Shown piece by piece: positions 58,636-64,000 of a DNA stretch of 64,000 nt; the stretch's first letter is position 1, and each line of letters opens with the position of its first letter. The stretch covers positions 62,001 to 126,000 of the forward strand of contig NC_019814.1 of NCBI RefSeq assembly GCF_000319245.1, read 5' to 3'. Source of the DNA: Candidatus Kinetoplastibacterium blastocrithidii (ex Strigomonas culicis) (GTDB lineage Bacteria > Pseudomonadota > Gammaproteobacteria > Burkholderiales > Burkholderiaceae_B). Made by a program: the position numbers and the translations under genes. A model generated the notes under the pieces. That model searched no databases. It was given only the letters and a program-made list of their open reading frames with translations, and was not told the DNA's origin.

Positions 58636-61416
58636 ATGAGTTATATTCATATACAAGGTGCTCGCACTAATAATTTAAAAAATATACACATTGACATACC
58701 ACACCATAAATTAGTAGTTGTCACTGGAGTATCTGGATCTGGAAAATCTTCACTAGTATTTGACACAATATACTCTGAAAGTCAAAGAAAATACATAGAG
58801 AGCCTGTCACCTAGCTTTAGACAATTTGTACATATGCTAATACAGCCCGATATTGATTTAATAGATGGATTATCCCCTACTATTGCAATAAAACAAAAAT
58901 CAAATTATAAAAACACAAGAAATACTGTTGGAACAATAACAGAAATATACGATTACATAAGACTACTATTCGCAAAAATTGGCACACCTTTTTGTCCAGA
59001 GCATAATGAACCTTTGTTAATTAAAAATATTAGTCAAATGACTGACTGGGCTATGTCTATAACAACAAATAACGATATATTAATATTATCTCCAATCAAG
59101 AAGAATGAGTATGTATCATTAGAAACAATATGTAAAAATTTATTATCACAAGGATTCTTGAGGATATATATAGAAAATCAAGTTATAGAAATAGATGAAG
59201 CAATAAATACTAAGGAATTAAATAACATTGACAAAATAGCAGTAGTTATAGATAGACTAAAAATTAAAGAAAAAAACAAAGATCGCCTATCTTCTAGTTT
59301 CGATACAGCAGCTAAAATAGGTAGGGGACATGTCTTAGTAAAAAATTTAGATAATGGGAATGAAAAGACTTTCTCGACAGTGCACTCATGCCCTATTTGT
59401 AATTATCAGATAAATACACTTGAACCGAGTATGTTTAACTTCAACAGTAGCAGAGGATGCTGTAAACAATGTAATGGACTTGGTACAGAATATTATTTTG
59501 ATAAATCCACAATTATTAATAATAATTTATTATCAGAAATACTAGAAATATATTCTCTAAACAATAACATTACTCTAGAAAAAATATCAGAAATGTACTG
59601 TTTAAATTATGATGAATCATTTGACTCTATTGATATAAACAAAAAAAATTTAATACTAAGTGAAATAGCAATACATCGTGATTTACGTGAAGATACAAAT
59701 AATATACCCAAAGGGATAATTAATTTTCTAGAAGATTTAGCTAAAAAAAGTAATTCAAAACATTTAAAAACATTATTAAAAAAATATCAAAATATAAGAC
59801 CTTGTGCAGCATGCAATGGTACTAAACTATGCTTAGAAGCTAGGAATGTTTTATTGTGCAACAATAAAAGAACAAATAAAAAAAACAATAGTATTTCAAT
59901 AACTGAAATTGAATCAATGCCTATAGAAGATTGCTTCGTGTTTTTTAAAAAATTCAAAAAACATGAAAATATAACATCTGAACCCATATTGAAGCGTATA
60001 CTTCCTCGTCTGTCTTTTCTAATAAAAATGGGGCTGGGATACCTTTCTCTAGGAAGAAATATAAATACTATTTCTGGAGGAGAAGCTCAGAGAATTAAAA
60101 TGTCTAGTCAAATATGCTCCGGCTTGATAGGAATCACATATATTCTAGATGAACCATCTCAAGGACTCCACAAACATGATACAAAAATACTTATAAAAGC
60201 ATTAAAAAATCTCAGGGATCTAGGCAACAGTATAATTGTTATAGAGCATGACAAAGAAATTATATTATCAGCAGACTGGATTATAGATATGGGTCCAGAG
60301 GGAGGAGGAAGAGGAGGATTTATAATAGCTCAAGGAACACCAAGGCAAATAATAGATAATCCTAACTCATTAACTGGAGCATACTTAAAAAATAAAAATA
60401 AGAATAAAGTTTTTAAAAAAACTATTAACAATAAAACTAGATGGCTACAAATAGAAAAAGCAAAATTTAATAATCTTAGATCAATAGATGTGAGCATACC
60501 AATAGGATATTTAACATGTATTACTGGAGTATCTGGATCTGGAAAATCAACCCTGGTAAATGATATTATAAAATATGGAATAACAAATCATATATCTAAT
60601 GATAAATACTGTACTAATAGGTATAAAGAAATACATGGGACTGAGTTTTTTGATTATCTAATACATATAAATCAGAATAGTATTGGCAATACAGCAAATA
60701 GTAATATTGCAACATACTGTGGAATCTTTACTATAATCAGAGAACTTTTTTCTAGTTCTATAGAAGCAAAGAAAAGAGGATATGCTCCAAATAGATTTAG
60801 TTTTAATATAAAAGGCGGTAGATGCGAGGTGTGTAGAGGAGCAGGTAATAGCAAAGTAGAAATGCATTTTATGCCTGATATATATGTAATTTGCGAAGAA
60901 TGCAAAGGTAAAAAATATAATAGAGAAACTCTAGAGATTTACTATGGCGGACTAAATATTAGTGACATTCTCAATCTTACAATAGGAGAAGCAAAAACTT
61001 TTTTTCAAAATATACCAAAAATAATTAATAAAATAAATATACTTGCCGATCTTGGATTATCATATTTATCGCTAGGTCATAATATAAATTCATTATCTGA
61101 AGGAGAATTGCAGAGAATTAAAATTTCTATTGAGTTGTCAAAACAAACTCAAGGAAGGACATTGTATATCTTAGATGAACCCACTTCTGGACTACATGAT
61201 AATGATATTAAATTATTATTAAATACAATAAGACTTCTAATTGAAAATAATAACACTGTGATAATTGTAGAACACAACATAGATATAATCAAAATGGCAG
61301 ATTGGATTATAGATATAGGCCCAGAAGGAGGAATAAATGGCGGATCCATTGTAGCACAAGGAACTGTCGAGAACATAATCAAATCGAAAGCCAGCTATAC
61401 TGCTAGGTATCTATAG
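58636..61416 (+). CDS. uvrA: Excinuclease ABC subunit A (divergent)
   Basis: Damage-recognition ATPase of nucleotide excision repair. Both Walker A motifs GVSGSGKS are intact (31-38 and 631-638), and the C-terminal zinc finger CEVCRGAG/CEECKGKK is present. The first signature is ISGGE (479-483). The second reads LSEGE (820-824) instead of LSGGE, and the usual QSPIGRT reads QNSIGNT (680-686). Walker B regions are DEPSQGLH and DEPTSGLH. The length of 926 is slightly short (E. coli 940). The frame is open throughout, so the gene is expressed or only lately relaxed. Confidence 0.93.
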   Translation: MSYIHIQGARTNNLKNIHIDIPHHKLVVVTGVSGSGKSSLVFDTIYSESQRKYIESLSPSFRQFVHMLIQPDIDLIDGLSPTIAIKQKSNYKNTRNTVGTITEIYDYIRLLFAKIGTPFCPEHNEPLLIKNISQMTDWAMSITTNNDILILSPIKKNEYVSLETICKNLLSQGFLRIYIENQVIEIDEAINTKELNNIDKIAVVIDRLKIKEKNKDRLSSSFDTAAKIGRGHVLVKNLDNGNEKTFSTVHSCPICNYQINTLEPSMFNFNSSRGCCKQCNGLGTEYYFDKSTIINNNLLSEILEIYSLNNNITLEKISEMYCLNYDESFDSIDINKKNLILSEIAIHRDLREDTNNIPKGIINFLEDLAKKSNSKHLKTLLKKYQNIRPCAACNGTKLCLEARNVLLCNNKRTNKKNNSISITEIESMPIEDCFVFFKKFKKHENITSEPILKRILPRLSFLIKMGLGYLSLGRNINTISGGEAQRIKMSSQICSGLIGITYILDEPSQGLHKHDTKILIKALKNLRDLGNSIIVIEHDKEIILSADWIIDMGPEGGGRGGFIIAQGTPRQIIDNPNSLTGAYLKNKNKNKVFKKTINNKTRWLQIEKAKFNNLRSIDVSIPIGYLTCITGVSGSGKSTLVNDIIKYGITNHISNDKYCTNRYKEIHGTEFFDYLIHINQNSIGNTANSNIATYCGIFTIIRELFSSSIEAKKRGYAPNRFSFNIKGGRCEVCRGAGNSKVEMHFMPDIYVICEECKGKKYNRETLEIYYGGLNISDILNLTIGEAKTFFQNIPKIINKINILADLGLSYLSLGHNINSLSEGELQRIKISIELSKQTQGRTLYILDEPTSGLHDNDIKLLLNTIRLLIENNNTVIIVEHNIDIIKMADWIIDIGPEGGINGGSIVAQGTVENIIKSKASYTARYL

Positions 61417-61548
61417 CTAATTATAGATTGACAATGAATCCATAATATGATTATTAATAAAAAATAGTAGCATAGACATATAATCATCAAAGATTAAAAA
61501 TAAAACCAAGTCTACACTACATCAATGATTCATATAATATTTTTCAAA

Positions 61549-62634
61549 TCAGAATATAGCGGTTGCTGTTTTAGTTATCACATGCTTTATAGCGTTATGT
61601 GATACATTCTGAATAACTGCTTCTCCTATATTTTTCATTAAAACAAAACGTATCTCACCACTGTCATTTTTTTTATCTAATAACATTAATTCAATCCATC
61701 TATCAAATCCAAAATTTGGAGCATTAGATGGACATCCTATAGATTTAACCATATTTCTTATACGCGAAATATCTGACTCTCTAAATCCTATAGAATATGC
61801 TGACAATTCTGCAGCCTGCACTAAACCACAACCAACAGCCTCCCCATGTAGCCATTTACCATAACCAAGTCCAGATTCTATAGCATGCCCAAAAGTATGG
61901 CCTAGATTAAGTATAGCTCTAACATCAGATTCTTTTTCATCTTTACCAACAACATGAGATTTTAATTCACAAGAACGTTTTATTGCATACTCTATAGCAA
62001 TCTTATCCAAACTAAGTAAATTATTAACATTATCCTCACACCATTCCCAAAAGCTGGAATCTAGTATAAGGCCATATTTAATTACTTCTGCTAAACCTGA
62101 AGAAATCTCTCTAGGGGCAAGAGTTGTCAAAACATCTGTATCAATTTCAACAGAAATAGGCTGATAAAATGATCCTATCATATTCTTTCCCATAGGATGA
62201 TTTATAGCTGTCTTACCACCAACAGAAGAATCAACTTGTGCTAATAATGTTGTAGGAACCTGGATAAAACGAATGCCCCGCATATATACAGATGCAGCAA
62301 AGCCAGTTATATCGCCAATAACCCCACCACCTAATGCTACTAATACAGCTCTCCTGTCTAACTTAAAACTTAATAAAGAATCAAATATTTTATTCAATGT
62401 AATCCAATCTTTATATTTTTCACCATCAGGCAATTCTACATAGAAAACATTTTTACCTGTTCTTAATAATACATCTCTAACTTTCTTCCCATATAAAATA
62501 CCCACAGTAGAGTTAGTGACGATAGCAATAGAAGTGACATCTTCAGGTATAATTTGATCTAAACTATCCAATCTACCTGGTTCAATATTGATTGGATATG
62601 ATCCATTTGTGATATTCACATTAACTACATTCAT
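61549..62634 (-). CDS. aroB: 3-dehydroquinate synthase
   Basis: Cyclises DAHP to 3-dehydroquinate in the shikimate pathway, with NAD and a metal ion. Seen: LPDGEKYKDW, ALGGGVIGDITGFAASVYMRGI, PTTLLAQVDSSVGGKTAINHP, and metal ligands in LNLGHTFGHAIE and WLHGEAVG. The 361-residue length is normal. Its start overlaps the aroK stop by four bases, the conserved aroK-aroB coupling. Confidence 0.96.
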   Translation of the reverse strand: MNVVNVNITNGSYPINIEPGRLDSLDQIIPEDVTSIAIVTNSTVGILYGKKVRDVLLRTGKNVFYVELPDGEKYKDWITLNKIFDSLLSFKLDRRAVLVALGGGVIGDITGFAASVYMRGIRFIQVPTTLLAQVDSSVGGKTAINHPMGKNMIGSFYQPISVEIDTDVLTTLAPREISSGLAEVIKYGLILDSSFWEWCEDNVNNLLSLDKIAIEYAIKRSCELKSHVVGKDEKESDVRAILNLGHTFGHAIESGLGYGKWLHGEAVGCGLVQAAELSAYSIGFRESDISRIRNMVKSIGCPSNAPNFGFDRWIELMLLDKKNDSGEIRFVLMKNIGEAVIQNVSHNAIKHVITKTATAIF

Positions 62635-63266
62635 TTAAATTTCTCGTATGTTTGTAAGATAGATACTAAATTATTAACTAAATCACTGATACTAGCATTA
62701 CTAGTACTTATAATAATATCAGCAACTTCTTTGTAGATAGGTTCACGTTGTTCTAACAATTCTCTTAATATTGCGTAAGGCTTATCCGTGTTTGATAAAA
62801 GAGGCCTGTTAGAATCCAGGTTAGTCCGCTGAAATAAATCATCAAGTGATGCTTGAAAATACACTACGATCCCTCTTTTCTTTAATACATCTCTATTAGA
62901 ATGAGAAAGCACAGCACCACCACCTGTTGCTAATACGGTATTAATTTCATTAGAACAATCTAATAAAACTATCTCTTCCCTCTTACGAAAACCAGATTCC
63001 CCTTCTATTTCAAATATAGTCGGTATGCTTACCCCGCAACGAGACTCAATAGCAAGATCTAAATCAATGAATTTTCTATCTAAAATGCTAGAAAGATTCC
63101 TTCCTATCGTGGTTTTACCAGATCCCATCATGCCAATTAAAAAAATTGGCGTATCATAAGGTAGACTTTCATTTACAACATTTTCAGATTCTATATTTTG
63201 ATTTTTAGATTCAGGTAATATACTCTCTAGATCAACCATCTCAGATAATTTCCTTAAATTAATCAT
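62631..63266 (-). CDS. aroK: Shikimate kinase
   Basis: Phosphorylates shikimate using ATP. Walker A GMMGSGKT (residues 45-52), the DLDLAIE metal/shikimate site, FRKREE and the ATGGGAVL loop are present. The 211 residues include an N-terminal extension of about 38 residues beyond E. coli AroK, as seen in Bordetella. The pilMNOPQ genes that precede aroK in relatives are absent; aroK faces mrcA directly across 92 bases. Confidence 0.94.
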   Translation of the reverse strand: MINLRKLSEMVDLESILPESKNQNIESENVVNESLPYDTPIFLIGMMGSGKTTIGRNLSSILDRKFIDLDLAIESRCGVSIPTIFEIEGESGFRKREEIVLLDCSNEINTVLATGGGAVLSHSNRDVLKKRGIVVYFQASLDDLFQRTNLDSNRPLLSNTDKPYAILRELLEQREPIYKEVADIIISTSNASISDLVNNLVSILQTYEKFK

Positions 63267-63358
63267 AAATGAATTATTACTTATAAATAAGAAAATTAAA
63301 ACTAATTAACTATATTTTTAATATATTACTAAACAAACCGAACTGTTCAAAACCAACA

Positions 63359-64000
63359 ATGTTTATAATGAAAGAAAGATATATATTGACAAGATTTTTG
63401 ATTAATACAATTGTTATACCCATAAGCATACTTACCGTTATTATCTTTATACTTGTGTCTTTATCTTGGCGAAAACTACCAGATCTTAGTGCAATGATAG
63501 ACTATAAGCCCAGAGTACCTCTACGAATCTATAGCTCAGACAATATATTAATCGGTGAATTCGGAGAAGAACGCAGGAGCGTACTCAATTTCCAAGATAT
63601 ACCGAACATAATGAAATTATCAATATTAGCAGCGGAAGATGATAGGTTCTACAAGCATGGCGGTATAGACTGGATTGGAATAATCAGGGCTGGATTAATA
63701 AATCTAAAAAATATGTCGAAAACTCAAGGAGCTAGCACTATAACAATGCAATTAGCTCGTAATTTTTATCTATCTTCAGAGAAAACATACTCAAGAAAAT
63801 TATACGAACTAATGCTAACATTAAAAATAGAATCTGAGCTAACAAAAAACAAAATACTAGAACTATATATGAATCAAATATATCTAGGTAATAGAGCATA
63901 TGGTTTTGCTGCTGCCTCATTAGTATATTTCAACAAACCATTATCAGATATTAATTTAGCGGAAGCTGCCATGTTAGCTGGAATACCTAAGGCTCCGTCA
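63359..64000 (+). CDS. mrcA: Penicillin-binding protein 1A, N-terminal part (cut by window edge)
   Basis: Bifunctional peptidoglycan glycosyltransferase/transpeptidase. The frame is open from an ATG at 63359 to the end, 214 codons. It has a membrane anchor (about residues 14-37) and the glycosyltransferase motifs AAEDDRFYKHGGID (catalytic E93), QGASTITMQLARN, and LELYMNQIYLGNRAYGFAAAS. The transpeptidase domain lies outside. A second ATG at 63368 is also possible as start. It is divergent from aroK, as in other proteobacteria. Confidence 0.93.
   Translation, partial: MFIMKERYILTRFLINTIVIPISILTVIIFILVSLSWRKLPDLSAMIDYKPRVPLRIYSSDNILIGEFGEERRSVLNFQDIPNIMKLSILAAEDDRFYKHGGIDWIGIIRAGLINLKNMSKTQGASTITMQLARNFYLSSEKTYSRKLYELMLTLKIESELTKNKILELYMNQIYLGNRAYGFAAASLVYFNKPLSDINLAEAAMLAGIPKAPS

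Noticed and set aside
61417-61548. Terminator between convergent uvrA and aroB
   Set aside because: Only an 8-bp AT repeat (ATGATTAT/ATAATCAT) with a long spacer and no T-run; not enough to call.

Overview
The window reads as a stretch of a reduced, AT-rich chromosome from a betaproteobacterium of the Alcaligenaceae/Burkholderiales type. Gene content and order (kdsD-kdsC-lptC-lptA-lptB-hpf-hprK, rsmI-dolP, mreBCD-mrdA-rodA, gatCAB, metK/lpxL-dapF-xerC, dksA-hslVU, aroK-aroB/mrcA) recall Bordetella and Taylorella. Many genes expected between these are gone: rpoN, ptsN, rapZ, yraN, the DUF484 gene, lipBA and the pilMNOPQ block. With about 30% GC, standard code, no mobile elements and a broad set of amino-acid and vitamin genes, the best fit I can propose is a trypanosomatid endosymbiont of the 'Candidatus Kinetoplastibacterium' kind. 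That placement is inference from remembered gene order, not from a database search.

Layout. 0-2.7 kb: def (cut by the window edge), the PLP protein YggS, and ilvA. 2.7-9 kb, minus strand: a complete cytochrome bd module cydA-cydB-cydX-cydD-cydC, including a 34-codon cydX. 9.2-13.9 kb: KDO synthesis and LPS transport (kdsD, kdsC, a half-length lptC, lptA, and lptB broken by a frameshift at a T9 tract), then hpf and hprK, and a probable rapZ remnant. 14.3-20.3 kb: ogt, rsmI, dolP, argB, and a DASS transporter coupled to an Ldh-family dehydrogenase, closed by a strong terminator. 20.3-25.8 kb, minus strand: the elongasome operon mreB-mreC-mreD-mrdA-rodA. 26-32.4 kb: gatCAB, pyrE, xth, a LysE/ArgO-type exporter and ung. 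32.45-32.7 kb: a GC-rich structured RNA candidate of unknown class, preceded by a perfect -10 box. 32.7-38.7 kb: rhlE, midA, cca, fau, a DUF1289 protein and metK. 38.7-39.5 kb: AT-rich DNA without genes. 39.5-46.2 kb: lpxL, dapF, xerC, a CobW GTPase, dksA, hslV and hslU. 46.2-54.5 kb: ybeD, dacA, an alpha/beta hydrolase, birA, coaX, waaA, aspS and a DUF502 protein. 55-64 kb: an aminotransferase, ubiA, panB, ssb, a divergent uvrA, aroB, aroK and the start of mrcA.

Together these genes describe a walled, Gram-negative-type cell that respires with cytochrome bd. It keeps peptidoglycan elongation and the early LPS enzymes, and makes precursors of arginine, lysine, isoleucine, aromatics, ubiquinone, pantothenate and SAM. 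It also has small transport modules that could exchange metabolites with a host. The LPS export genes show the clearest erosion. I found no rRNA, tRNA, CRISPR array, insertion sequence or prophage. I also found no obviously new multi-gene system; the most unusual items are the lptB frameshift, the unassigned RNA before rhlE, and the altered UvrA signature.
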